A DNA stretch of 64,000 nucleotides from Oscillospiraceae bacterium (GTDB taxonomy: Bacteria; Bacillota; Clostridia; Oscillospirales; Ruminococcaceae): the NCBI GenBank assembly GCA_017536625.1, contig JAFXGY010000007.1:1-64000 (forward strand). Direction: 5' to 3'. The translations under genes and the position numbers were made by a program. The notes under the pieces are model-generated. The model searched no databases, was not told the origin of the DNA, and saw only the letters and a program-made list of their open reading frames with translations. Positions 44,007 to 53,900 of this stretch are shown here, piece after piece. Positions within the stretch are counted from its first letter, which is position 1. The number at the start of each line of letters is the position of its first letter.

Positions 44007-44918
44007 TTATTTAACTCCTCCTATAATTTCACTGAGATTATTGATTCCGTATTTATCCATAACGCGCGGCAAATCGTTGATGATGTCGCGGCAGATGTAA
44101 GGATCCACAAGGTTTGCGGCGCCAACCTGAACGGCGGTCGCACCGGCGAGCATAAGCTCGATAACGTCTTCGGCGGAAGAAACACCGCCCATTCCCACTA
44201 TCGGAATATTGACAGCCTGGGCCACCTGATAAACCATTCTTACCGCCACCGGGAAGATTGCCGGACCGGAAAAACCGCCCATTTTGTTTGCGATTACGGG
44301 CTTTTTGGTTTTAAGGTCGATTCTCATACCCATAAGGGTGTTGATAAGGGAAAGGCCGTCGGCACCGGCTTCTTCACAGGCTTTTGCAATTGCAACGATA
44401 TCGGTTACGTTGGGCGAAAGTTTTACGATAACGGGTTTGGTGGTGACTGCTTTAACAGCCTTAACAATGGTTGCGGCAGCTTCTGGAGAAGTTCCGAAGC
44501 TCATTCCGCCGCCGTGGACGTTCGGGCAGCTGATGTTTACTTCAAGCCAGCCGACCTGGTCGCATTTATCAAGTTTTTCGCAGGTATAGGCATAATCTTC
44601 TACAGAAAAGCCGGAAACGTTTGCCATAACCTTTTTATTAAAGCATTTTGCAAGCTTCGGAAGTTCTTCACCGATGACTTTTTCAACGCCCGGGTTCTGA
44701 AGACCGACGGCATTGATCATTCCGGCGGTGCATTCCGCAATTCTCGGGGTGGGGTTTCCGAAGCGGGGGTCTTTTGTTGTTCCTTTGAAGGAGAAAGTGC
44801 CGAGCATATTGATATCGTAAAGATCGGCAAATTCATATCCGTAACCAAAAGTTCCGGATGCGGGGATAATCGGGTTATCCATTTCAATTCCGCAAAGATT
44901 TACTTTTAATCTTTCCAT
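44007..44918 (-). CDS. pyrD: Dihydroorotate dehydrogenase, class 1B catalytic subunit
   Basis: The 303-residue FMN-containing PyrD of class 1B oxidises dihydroorotate and passes electrons to PyrK. The catalytic Cys lies in [20 protein letters not shown], and the [10 protein letters not shown] and [10 protein letters not shown] regions line the FMN site. The start overlaps the end of pyrK by 13 bases, and it is one base from pyrF. The class fits an anaerobe that uses NAD as electron acceptor. Confidence 0.96.
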   Translation of the reverse strand: MERLKVNLCGIEMDNPIIPASGTFGYGYEFADLYDINMLGTFSFKGTTKDPRFGNPTPRIAECTAGMINAVGLQNPGVEKVIGEELPKLAKCFNKKVMANVSGFSVEDYAYTCEKLDKCDQVGWLEVNISCPNVHGGGMSFGTSPEAAATIVKAVKAVTTKPVIVKLSPNVTDIVAIAKACEEAGADGLSLINTLMGMRIDLKTKKPVIANKMGGFSGPAIFPVAVRMVYQVAQAVNIPIVGMGGVSSAEDVIELMLAGATAVQVGAANLVDPYICRDIINDLPRVMDKYGINNLSEIIGGVK

Positions 44919-45640
44919 AAAATTTCCTCCTTCATCATGATGGGGCCATCTTTGCAGATGCGTTTGAAGCCGGTGAGGGTTTTGCAGGAACAGCCCATGC
45001 AGGCACCGAATCCGCAGCCCATTCTTTCTTCAAAGCTGAGCTGGCCGGAAGTTTTTGAAGCGTTCCAGACCGCTTTAAGCATGGGTTCAGGTCCGCAGGT
45101 AAAGAAATGGGTGTAATCAATTTCTTTCATGGCTTCGGTTACGAATCCTTTGATTCCATAGGAACCGTCAACGGTGGTTACAAAAACTTTGCAGCCAAGG
45201 GCTTTGAATTCCTCTTCATAAAAGATTTCGTCTTTGGTGTTGAAGCCGAGGATTACGGAAACTTCCTTTCCCTCTTTGCGAAGTTCCTTTGCAAGCATAT
45301 AAAGAGGAGGAACGCCTACGCCGCCGCCGATGAGCAGCGGTTTTTCGCCGGAAAGGGAAAGGTCATATCCGTTGCCGAGGGAGGAAAGAATATCGAGAGT
45401 TCCTTCCTTCATATCTCTCATCTGTTCGGTGCCTTTGCCGACCACTTTATAAATAAGGGTGAGCAAGCCTTCTTCGGCATCGCAGACGGAAATGGGTCTG
45501 CGAAGATAAAGCCCGTCGAGTTTTATATTAACAAACTGACCCGGACGGGTGATATCGGAAGTATCACCCGCAAGGACCATTTTCATAATGTCCTTTGTAA
45601 GCGGAACATTTTCTTTAATTTCAAAAAGCAGCTGTCTCAT
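44906..45640 (-). CDS. pyrK: Dihydroorotate dehydrogenase electron-transfer subunit
   Basis: PyrK carries FAD and a [2Fe-2S] cluster, and transfers electrons from PyrD to NAD. The 244 residues include the FAD-binding region (LRRPISVCD), an NAD-binding region (LLIGGGVGVPPLYML) and a C-terminal cysteine cluster (GCGFGACMGCSCK, then a later Cys). Its neighbour order carB-pyrK-pyrD is standard for class 1B systems. Confidence 0.95.
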   Translation of the reverse strand: MRQLLFEIKENVPLTKDIMKMVLAGDTSDITRPGQFVNIKLDGLYLRRPISVCDAEEGLLTLIYKVVGKGTEQMRDMKEGTLDILSSLGNGYDLSLSGEKPLLIGGGVGVPPLYMLAKELRKEGKEVSVILGFNTKDEIFYEEEFKALGCKVFVTTVDGSYGIKGFVTEAMKEIDYTHFFTCGPEPMLKAVWNASKTSGQLSFEERMGCGFGACMGCSCKTLTGFKRICKDGPIMMKEEILWKD

Positions 45641-45649
45641 ATTTCCTCC

Positions 45650-48600
45650 TTAAGCGTCGATGGTGGAGATGCAAAGGGTGGTTTCTTCAAGAACGTCCAG
45701 AAGAACTTTTACAGTATCAAGGGCGGTGAAAACAGAAACGTTGTTTTCGATGGCATAGTTGCGGATGAGCTGACCGTCGTTTTCCTGACCAACGGAACCG
45801 ATATCGCGGGTGTTGATTACATAAGCGATATGTCCCTGGCGGAGAGAATCGCGGATTTCTTCGCTGCCGTCGCTGATTTTTTGGAGAACGTGGGTGCGGA
45901 TTCCGTGTTCTTTAAGGAATTTTGCGGTGCCGCCGGTTGCTTCGATATTGAAGCCGAGGTTATAGAAACGTCTGATAAGCGGAAGAGCTTCTTCCTTATC
46001 TTTATCCGCAATGGTTGCGAATACGGTTCCGTAATTCTGAAGGTGCATTCCGGAAGCCTGGAGAGCTTTATAAAGCGCACGGTTAAGTTTATCGTCATAA
46101 CCGATTGCTTCGCCGGTGGATTTCATTTCGGGGGAAAGATATGCATCAAGTCCGTGGATTTTGTTGAAGGAAAATACCGGAACTTTTACGTACCATCTCT
46201 TCTTTTCGTCCGGATAAATTCCGAATATGCCCTGTTCTTTAAGGCTCTTGCCAAGGATTACTTCCGTTGCAATATCCGCAAGGCTGTAACCGGTTGCTTT
46301 GGAAAGGAAGGGAACGGTTCTGGAAGAACGGGGGTTTACTTCGATGATATAAACGTCGTCGTGTTCATCAACAATGAACTGGATGTTATAAAGACCGATG
46401 ATTCCGATTCCGAGACCGAGCTTTTTCGCATACTGAAGAATGGTGCCTTTTACTTTATCAGAAATGCTGAAGGTGGGATATACGCTTATGGAGTCGCCGG
46501 AATGGATTCCGGTTCTTTCAACAAGTTCCATAATTCCGGGAACGAAAACGTCGATTCCGTCGCAGATTGCGTCAACTTCCACTTCTTTTCCGAAGATATA
46601 TTTATCAACGAGAACGGGTTTATCTTCACCCAGTTCAACAGCGGTTTTAAGGTACTGGCGAAGCTGCGCTTCGGTTGCGACTATCTGCATCGCTCTTCCG
46701 CCAAGGACGAAGGAAGGTCTTACAAGAACGGGATATCCCACTTCAGCAGCGGCTTTGCAGCCGTCTTCAATATTGGTGACTGCTTTGCCCTTGGGCTGGG
46801 GAATATTGAGTTCTTCAAGGATTTTTTCAAAGCTGTCGCGGTTTTCCGCTCTTTCAATGGCGTCGCAGTCGGTGCCGATGATTTTGACTCCTCTGTCACG
46901 GAGCGGTTCCGCAAGGTTGATTGCGGTCTGGCCGCCGAGGGAAGCGATTACGCCTTCGGGTTTTTCAAGCTCGATGATGTTCATAACATCTTCGGGGGTA
47001 AGGGGTTCGAAATAAAGCTTATCGCTGGTGGTGTAGTCGGTGGAAACAGTTTCGGGGTTATTATTGATGATAATTGCCTCGTAACCGGATTTTTTGATGG
47101 TGGTTACGGCGTGAACGGTGGAATAGTCGAATTCAACACCCTGTCCGATTCGGATAGGGCCTGCGCCGAGAACGATTATCTTCTTTTTATCGGTTACAAT
47201 GGAAGCGTTTTCGCCGGTATAGGAAGAATAGAAATAAGGGATATATGCTCCGCAGTGGAAGGTATCGACCATTCTGTAAACGGGGAACATATTCTTTTCT
47301 TTGCGGAAGTTGAAAACCTCGATTTCATCGCATTTCCAGAGTTTCGCAATGAATTCATCGGAAAAGCCCATTTTCTTTGCTTTAAGAAGGACTTCTTCGT
47401 TTTTCACGTTCTCTTTGACTTCGGTTTCCATCTTCACGATATTTTCAACCGCTTTGAGGAAAAATTCGGTGATTTTGGTAACTTCGTGAAGTTTTGCGGT
47501 GGTTTCGCCGCGGCGAAGAAGCTCTGCAATTCCGAAGATGTTATCATCGCGGAACTGTTCGATATATTTATAAATTTCTTCGGTGCTCATGCCGTCGAAT
47601 TTTTTGAGATAGAAGTGGCAGACTCCGGTTTCGAGGGAGCGCACACCTTTGAGCAGGCATTCTTCGAGGTTGGAACCGATTCCCATAATTTCGCCGGTGG
47701 CTTTCATCTGGGTTCCAAGGGTATTGGGTGCGGTAGCGAATTTATCGAATGGGAATCTCGGAAGTTTTGCGATGACATAATCAAGGGAAGGTTCGGTTTT
47801 TGCGGTGGTTCCCGCAAGTTCGATTTCATCAAGGGTCATGCCCACAGCAATTTTTGCGGTAACTTTTGCAATGGGGAATCCGCTTGCTTTGGAAGCAAGT
47901 GCGGAAGAACGGGAAACACGGGGGTTTACTTCGATAAGGTAATATTCGGAGCTTTCGGGATTGAGAGCGAACTGAACGTTGCAGCCGCCTTCGATTTTAA
48001 GTTCGCGGATGAGTTTGATTGCGGAATCGTTGAGCATCTTCATATCATGGTCGGAAAGAGTCATGATCGGCGCAACAACAATGGAGTCGCCGGTGTGAAC
48101 GCCGACGGGATCGACGTTTTCCATTCCGCAGATGGTGATGGCGTTATCTTCGCTGTCACGCATAACTTCAAATTCGATTTCTTTATATCCTTTAACGCTC
48201 TTTTCGATGAGAACCTGGTGAACGGGAGAAAGCTTGAATGCGTTTCTGCCGATTTCGGTGAGCTCTTCTTCGTTATTTGCAAATCCGCCGCCGGTTCCGC
48301 CAAGGGTGAATGCGGGGCGAAGAACAACCGGATATCCGATTCTTTCTGCGGCACCCTTTGCTTCTTCAAGGTTATAGGTGATTTCGGAAGGAATGGTGGG
48401 TTCGCCGATGGACTGGCAAAGTTCCTTGAAAAGTTCGCGGTCTTCCGCTCTTTCAATACTTTCGCTGCTGGTGCCGAGAAGTTTTACGCGGCATTCTTTA
48501 AGGATTCCTTTTTTCTCGAGCTGCATTGCAAGGTTAAGTCCGGTCTGACCGCCGATTCCGGGAACGATTGCATCCGGTCTTTCGTGGCGGATGATTTTTG

Positions 48601-48823
48601 CGACGTATTCAAGAGTGAGAGGTTCCATATAGACTTTATCCGCAATAAGGGTATCGGTCATAATGGTTGCGGGGTTGCTGTTGCAAAGAACAACCTCATA
48701 GCCTTCCTCTTTAAGGGCAAGGCATGCCTGGGTTCCGGCATAGTCAAATTCAGCCGCCTGACCGATTACGATAGGACCGGAACCGATGATGAGAATTTTT
48801 TTGATATCCGTTCTTTTTGCCAT
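45650..48823 (-). CDS. carB: Carbamoyl-phosphate synthase large subunit
   Basis: This large chain makes carbamoyl phosphate from bicarbonate, ammonia and two ATP. The 1,057 residues contain two homologous ATP-grasp halves ([20 protein letters not shown] at the start; [19 protein letters not shown] at mid-chain) and a C-terminal MGS-like regulatory domain. No carA glutaminase gene lies next to it; the next gene upstream is pyrC, so the small subunit must be elsewhere. The ATG at 48823 follows AAGGAGAG. It is the second gene in the operon. Confidence 0.98.
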   Translation of the reverse strand: MAKRTDIKKILIIGSGPIVIGQAAEFDYAGTQACLALKEEGYEVVLCNSNPATIMTDTLIADKVYMEPLTLEYVAKIIRHERPDAIVPGIGGQTGLNLAMQLEKKGILKECRVKLLGTSSESIERAEDRELFKELCQSIGEPTIPSEITYNLEEAKGAAERIGYPVVLRPAFTLGGTGGGFANNEEELTEIGRNAFKLSPVHQVLIEKSVKGYKEIEFEVMRDSEDNAITICGMENVDPVGVHTGDSIVVAPIMTLSDHDMKMLNDSAIKLIRELKIEGGCNVQFALNPESSEYYLIEVNPRVSRSSALASKASGFPIAKVTAKIAVGMTLDEIELAGTTAKTEPSLDYVIAKLPRFPFDKFATAPNTLGTQMKATGEIMGIGSNLEECLLKGVRSLETGVCHFYLKKFDGMSTEEIYKYIEQFRDDNIFGIAELLRRGETTAKLHEVTKITEFFLKAVENIVKMETEVKENVKNEEVLLKAKKMGFSDEFIAKLWKCDEIEVFNFRKEKNMFPVYRMVDTFHCGAYIPYFYSSYTGENASIVTDKKKIIVLGAGPIRIGQGVEFDYSTVHAVTTIKKSGYEAIIINNNPETVSTDYTTSDKLYFEPLTPEDVMNIIELEKPEGVIASLGGQTAINLAEPLRDRGVKIIGTDCDAIERAENRDSFEKILEELNIPQPKGKAVTNIEDGCKAAAEVGYPVLVRPSFVLGGRAMQIVATEAQLRQYLKTAVELGEDKPVLVDKYIFGKEVEVDAICDGIDVFVPGIMELVERTGIHSGDSISVYPTFSISDKVKGTILQYAKKLGLGIGIIGLYNIQFIVDEHDDVYIIEVNPRSSRTVPFLSKATGYSLADIATEVILGKSLKEQGIFGIYPDEKKRWYVKVPVFSFNKIHGLDAYLSPEMKSTGEAIGYDDKLNRALYKALQASGMHLQNYGTVFATIADKDKEEALPLIRRFYNLGFNIEATGGTAKFLKEHGIRTHVLQKISDGSEEIRDSLRQGHIAYVINTRDIGSVGQENDGQLIRNYAIENNVSVFTALDTVKVLLDVLEETTLCISTIDA

Positions 48824-48862
48824 TCTTTCTCTCTCCTTCAATGATTTAGGATATATATAAAT

Positions 48863-50074
48863 TTATTTATAAACAATTTTGCCGTTTTTAACGGTGAGCA
48901 AGCATTTTCCAAAAAGTTCCCAGCCTTCAAAAGGCGTTGCCTTTCCCATGGAGATGAATTTTTCCGGCTCGACTTTTTCAATCGCTTCAAGATCCCATAC
49001 GGTGAAATCATTGCCAAGCTTTATGCCAAAGCGTTTTCTCGCATTGAAAACAAGAAGTTCCATCGCCTTTTCAAGGGTGATGATTCCGGTTTTGACAAGC
49101 TTTGTATAAACCACCGGGAAACAGGTTTCGATTCCGGTTATACCGAATGGGCTTTTTTCAAGCCCGCGGGATTTTTCTTCAGCGGAATGGGGTGCATGGT
49201 CGGTGGCGATCATATCAATGGTGCCATCCTTAATTCCTTCAATAAGGGCTTCCCTGTCCGCTTTGCTTCTGAGAGGAGGATTCATTTTGAATCTTCCCTC
49301 TTCCTGCAAATCACTGTCGTCCATAACAAGGTAATGGGGACCGGTTTCGCAGGTGACGTTTACTCCTTCTGCCTTGGCTTTTCTTATGATATCAACGCTT
49401 TCCTTCGTGGAAATATGGCAGACATGATAGGCGCATCCGGTTTCTTTCGCAAGCCGAAGGTCGCGTTCTATCTGCTTCCATTCGCTTTCGCTGCAAATTC
49501 CTCTGTGGCCGTGTTCCTTTGCGTAATCTCCGTCGTGGATATATCCTCCGCGAAGAAGTTCGTTCACTTCGCAGTGGGCAACTATCATTTTGCCAAGCGC
49601 TTTTGCGCGAATCATCGCTTCGCGCATCATTTCTTCGCTCTGAACTCCCCTTCCGTCGTCGGAAAAAGCAATGACTTTATCTGCAAGGGATTCCATATCG
49701 ACCAGTTCTTCGCCTTTTTCGCCGATGGTTATTGCCGCATAGGGCATAACCTCGATTACCGCATCTTTTTCGATGATGTCGGTCTGTTCTTTAAGATGTT
49801 CGGTGCTATCCGGAACGGGGTTCAGGTTCGGCATGGTGCAAACGGAAGTATAGCCGCCCTTTGCCGCAGCCATGGAACCGGTTTTTATCGTTTCTTTATA
49901 AGAAAACCCCGGTTCGCGAAAATGCACATGCACATCACAAAAACCGGGGAATACGACATATTTTGAAAGGTCGCAAACAAAAGCCTCCTCTGCAGAAGCA
50001 ACTTCGGCAAAGAAATTGTTTTCGGCAAATTCGGATTTGAATTCAACTTTTTTGATTTCATTTACGTTCGTCAT
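48863..50074 (-). CDS. pyrC: Dihydroorotase
   Basis: PyrC cyclises carbamoyl-aspartate to dihydroorotate. The 403-residue type I enzyme has the zinc motif DVHVHFREPG, the metal-site GGYTSVCTMPN stretch, later HCE and HICHIST histidines, and ATDHAPHS near the end. The ATG at 50074 has a GAAAGGAT site; longer upstream frames run through the attenuator. It is the first gene of pyrC-carB-pyrK-pyrD-pyrF-pyrE-pyrB. Confidence 0.97.
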   Translation of the reverse strand: MTNVNEIKKVEFKSEFAENNFFAEVASAEEAFVCDLSKYVVFPGFCDVHVHFREPGFSYKETIKTGSMAAAKGGYTSVCTMPNLNPVPDSTEHLKEQTDIIEKDAVIEVMPYAAITIGEKGEELVDMESLADKVIAFSDDGRGVQSEEMMREAMIRAKALGKMIVAHCEVNELLRGGYIHDGDYAKEHGHRGICSESEWKQIERDLRLAKETGCAYHVCHISTKESVDIIRKAKAEGVNVTCETGPHYLVMDDSDLQEEGRFKMNPPLRSKADREALIEGIKDGTIDMIATDHAPHSAEEKSRGLEKSPFGITGIETCFPVVYTKLVKTGIITLEKAMELLVFNARKRFGIKLGNDFTVWDLEAIEKVEPEKFISMGKATPFEGWELFGKCLLTVKNGKIVYK

Positions 50075-50092
50075 TTTCGGCATCCTTTCAAT

Positions 50093-50126
50093 AAAAAAAC
50101 CGCCGACGATAACCTTTCGCCGGCGG
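50093..50126 (-). terminator. Attenuator terminator in the pyr leader
   Basis: Minus-strand hairpin CCGCCGGCG/CGTCGGCGG with a short loop followed by seven T residues, between the promoter and pyrC. Confidence 0.8.
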
Positions 50127-50195
50127 ATAAGCATACAAAAAACAGGGCACCGCAAAAACCATGCAAAGCGCCAAACGTGAAATATTGCAAATCTT

Positions 50196-50215
50196 GCCGA
50201 TCTCTCTGTATCGTC
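50196..50215 (-). promoter_or_regulatory. Candidate PyrR-binding RNA loop in the pyr leader
   Basis: The minus-strand RNA GACGATACAGAGAGATCGGC has a GAU/AUC stem closing an ACAGAGAG loop. This is close to the CAGAGAGG consensus of PyrR-binding anti-antiterminator loops. Together with the downstream terminator it suggests uridylate-dependent attenuation. No pyrR gene is in the window. Confidence 0.6.
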
Positions 50216-50236
50216 TTTTAAAGATTTATTTTAATT

Positions 50237-50265
50237 ATAATAACACATATTTAAAAGGCTGTCAA
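50237..50265 (-). promoter_or_regulatory. Promoter of the pyr operon
   Basis: Minus strand TTGACA (50260-50265), a 17-bp spacer and TATTAT (50237-50242). The -35 lies inside the terminator of the upstream gene. Confidence 0.75.
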
Positions 50266-50296
50266 GGGAACTTTCGCCCCGAAGACAGCCTTTTTT
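50253..50296 (-). terminator. Terminator upstream of the pyr promoter
   Basis: Stem AAGGCTGTC/GACAGCCTT with an 18-base loop and T runs on both sides. Its 3' arm overlaps the -35 of the pyr promoter. Confidence 0.75.
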
Positions 50297-50305
50297 GCAG
50301 GTTTT

Positions 50306-50812
50306 TTATTCAGAAAATTCGTTTTTTCCCCAACCTTTTTCCAAAAGGATTTCATGGGCTTTTTCCGCTTCCTCCTTCGGAACAACAAGGCGCATTTTTT
50401 CTTCCGGCATCATAATGGCAAGCCAGCCGCAGCGGTCGAAATAAAGTGCGGAAATTTTTTCTTTCCCATAAAAATCAATGATGGGCTTCACGTTTTTATA
50501 ACTGAGGACTGTGACTCCATCTTCCCCGAAGAAGAATTTTGCTTTTCTGTCGGAATCCCGGCGAATAAAGCCTTCGGCACAGAAAAACCATTCCTCTTTT
50601 ATAAGATGTTCATCTCTTCTGAATCTTGCGGCGGATTTTCTTTTTTCCGAACCCGAAAAATAAAGAGAAACCCCGACCATTATAAAGGCAACAATAAAGG
50701 CATAGTACCATTTTTCCGGTGCAAGGAAAAGCAGCGCCAGAAGGCAGGTTATTCCGCAAATGGCACCTGCAAGGCATGAAGGAAGAAAATCCTCTTTCCA
50801 GTTGTTTTTCAT
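50306..50812 (-). CDS. Small membrane protein of unknown function
   Basis: A 168-residue protein with two adjacent hydrophobic segments near the N terminus (about residues 13-52), then a basic linker and a soluble beta-rich domain (about 75-160) that looks like the YcxB-type membrane-linked domain. The alternation of short hydrophobic strands supports this, but the match is weak. ATG at 50812 follows GAGGTG. It is monocistronic, between the giant secreted protein and the pyr operon. Confidence 0.6.
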   Translation of the reverse strand: MKNNWKEDFLPSCLAGAICGITCLLALLFLAPEKWYYAFIVAFIMVGVSLYFSGSEKRKSAARFRRDEHLIKEEWFFCAEGFIRRDSDRKAKFFFGEDGVTVLSYKNVKPIIDFYGKEKISALYFDRCGWLAIMMPEEKMRLVVPKEEAEKAHEILLEKGWGKNEFSE

Positions 50813-50910
50813 AAAATCACCTCTCAATATGCCTTTATTTTACCATCTTTTTCTTTCCAAGTCATCAATTCTTTGTAAACAAAATTATTCGGCAAGATGC
50901 TTTCAAAAAA

Positions 50911-50940
50911 ACAGAGGCACTTCAAATGAAGTGCCTCTGT
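50911..50940 (-). terminator. Terminator of the giant secreted-protein gene
   Basis: Minus-strand stem ACAGAGGCACTTC/GAAGTGCCTCTGT followed by seven T residues. Confidence 0.92.
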
Positions 50941-50958
50941 TCAAAATGGGATTATTGA

Positions 50959-53900
50959 TTATTTTTCTGCGGGAAATCTATCAATAATTTTTGCTGCGAA
51001 CTGGCGGACGAGGTAAGCGTCAACAACGTTTACTTTTCCGTTTCCGTCAACATCCGCTGCAGTGAATGCATAACCTTCGAGGGTTACGAATTTTGCTGCG
51101 TGTCTTCTGATGAGGTTTGCATCCATTACGTTGACTTCGCCGTCTTCGTTTGCGTCACCGAGTACGAAAGGAATTTCTTCCCATTTTGCGGTGAAGGTGG
51201 TGTGTCTGTAAAGGACATATTCTGCATCAAGTTTTACGCCGTCTTCATCGAACCAGCCGAGGAAGTTATAACCTTCGCGGGAAGGAGCAGGAATATTGGA
51301 CATTGCTACACCGAAGAAGTAACCTCTGGTGGTGCTTTCTTCGCCGTCAACGAAGGTGATTTCGACCATTGCTCTGTCGCCGACAACAACATCAGCTCTG
51401 TTGCGAACACGGATTCTCGGGAACGGACCTTCGGGAGCATTGAAGGTATCGTCATAGGAAGCAAGACCGGTTACGGTGACATCTGCGCCGATTGCAATGT
51501 TCTTGACGTCCTCTGCGGTGGTGATATAACCGTCGATGAATACTCTTACAACATCATCGCTGGAATAATCTTTTACGTAAATGGTCTGGATAAGGCCGTT
51601 TGCTTCTTCGTAATTTACGAGGATTCCGTTTACGGTTACAAGTTTGCCTTCAACGCTGCGGTCATTGACCTGTGCGGGAGTTACGGGGGTGGAATCCATG
51701 AATCCGGTGCCGATTACTTCGATGGAAGTTACCTGGAGTTCGGGTTCGCCCTGATAGAATTCGGTGGTACCGGTGATTCTTACTTTATCGCCGATCTTAT
51801 AGTTTCCTGCAACAGGGAAGCAGCAGATACCGCCGGTTGCATCCTGAACGTAGATGCAGTCGAAGAATGCGGTGTCTTTGTCATAACCGGAAGCGTTGGA
51901 AGTTACAATACCTTCGATGGTGTATTTATAACCGGTTTCGGTCTGTGCTCTTACTTCTGCAATAGGAGTTACAGAAACGGGGTTGATATATGCAAGAAGG
52001 TTTTCGCAGACTTTATAGTTGGAATAGTTCTTTTCGGAACCGTTATCTTCAATGGTTGCCTGAACTTCGAAGTTGGACATAAATGCTGCACCGGAAACAA
52101 TGATGAGTCCCTGGCCTTCAAGCTGTTCGGAAGCCATGATCATAAGTCTCTGATCGCCTTCGGGGCTGGTGTATTTATACATGGAGGAACCGCCGAGGCC
52201 GTCGTTATCGACGTCAACGGAATAAGTGCCGCTGTGTCCGAATACTACGGGAGAAACGGTGGAAGGAAGGGTTCCGTCAACGGTATAAACAGATGCGCCG
52301 CCGTAATGGCTGAATACTTCGGTATAAAGTCTGTCAAAGCGGTTTTCGGGGTCAACTTCAACGCCTTCGGTAAGGAAGCTTTCGCCGTAGGTATTGAAAT
52401 AAAGTCTGTATGCCTGACCGCCGTTATGATCATCGTCATAAGTTGCGTCGTCGCCGATTCTGAGGGAAGAACCGAGAGCTTCGAGAACTGCGTTCTGGGT
52501 TGCTGCCATATGTTCTTCGGGTTTCATGTTTGCGATGGACTCAACAGAAGGATAGTTTTCATAATGGTCGGACCAGCCGGCAAGAATTACGATGCCGCCT
52601 TCTTCATTGAATGCTTTGATGGCAGCAAGTTCTTCTTCGGTATAAACTTTAAGAGGATTTGCGGCCTGTGCTTCTGCGGATCTTCTGGAAGGAGCAGTGA
52701 GGATGAGTGCTTTATATTTGGGGTTGGAGCAAGCTGCAACAAGATCTGCGCTTTCCATAAGGGTTACGGTACGAACGCCATATTCAGCTGCAAGATTGCC
52801 GAAGTTGCCCATGCTGTCTTTATAGTTGCCGTTTACATATTCGTTATAGTGGGAAGCATCAATACCGACATAAACAAGTTTGTCTGCATCCTGAACGTCG
52901 AGTTCAATATCCATAGTGAATACGTATTCAACACCGTCAAGGTCAACAACTGCGGTTACGGTTACGGTGGTGAGTTTTGCAGCAGCGGGAGTCCATTTGA
53001 AATCAATTGCAAGAGTTCCGGAAGCGGGGATGGTGTTATCGCCGGTATCGGTTCCGATTACTTCGCCGCCGTTAGCGGTATAGGTAATGGATTTGATGTT
53101 TGCGGGAACGGATTCGCTGTTGAAGAAGGTAGTGGTAAGTTTGAGTTCTTCGTTGGTAACAGGAGTGGAAGTTCCGCATACAACGGAGGAGATACCGAGT
53201 TTGAGGCTTTCGCCGACCCATACAGGAGCGGTTACCGCAAGGTCACCGTCGCCTTCGGTTACTCTGATGTAATAATAGCTGTAAGTAGGATCAAGTTCGA
53301 CAGAAAGTGCACCGTCTGCAAGATCTGCGGGATCATCCCAGGTATAAGCAACTTTACCGGAGTTTACGATTACTTCAACTTTGCTGATGGAATCGGATTT
53401 ATCCGGATCATAAACAGTTACTTCAAGGTTGAGTTTTTCCGGAACTTCGGTGATGGAGGAACCGAGAAGAAGTCCGTTTACGGTGTATCCGATTTCAAGG
53501 TTTTTATCCTCGGTGGAATACATTCTCATATCACGGATTGCCTGATAGATGCCTTCTTCGCTGAAGTTATCGGTAAGAATAACGTCACGGGCGTCGTTTG
53601 CGTTACCCCATTTACCTTTGTGGTTATCCTGGTTGTTGGTAGGAGCAAGATGCCAGCCTTTATCGAGAGCCATGGTATAATATTCATAGCTGGGATAATA
53701 GCCGCCTGCGCCGATCTGTCCTTCGCCGTTACCGACCTCGACCATCTGGATACGGGTATCGATAAGTGCATCCCAATATGCGAAATCGCTGAAGGTACCG
53801 AAGGTGGAACCGGGATGGTTGAACTGGCTGAGAGAATCTGCACCTTCGGGCTGGCTGAGAAGAGCATAATATGCTTTCATGCCTGCGTCGTTGGTTTTGT

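Noticed and set aside
45107..48844. Plus-strand open frame of about 1,245 codons opposite carB and pyrK
   Set aside because: Antisense shadow of carB; no ribosome site or domain is recognisable.
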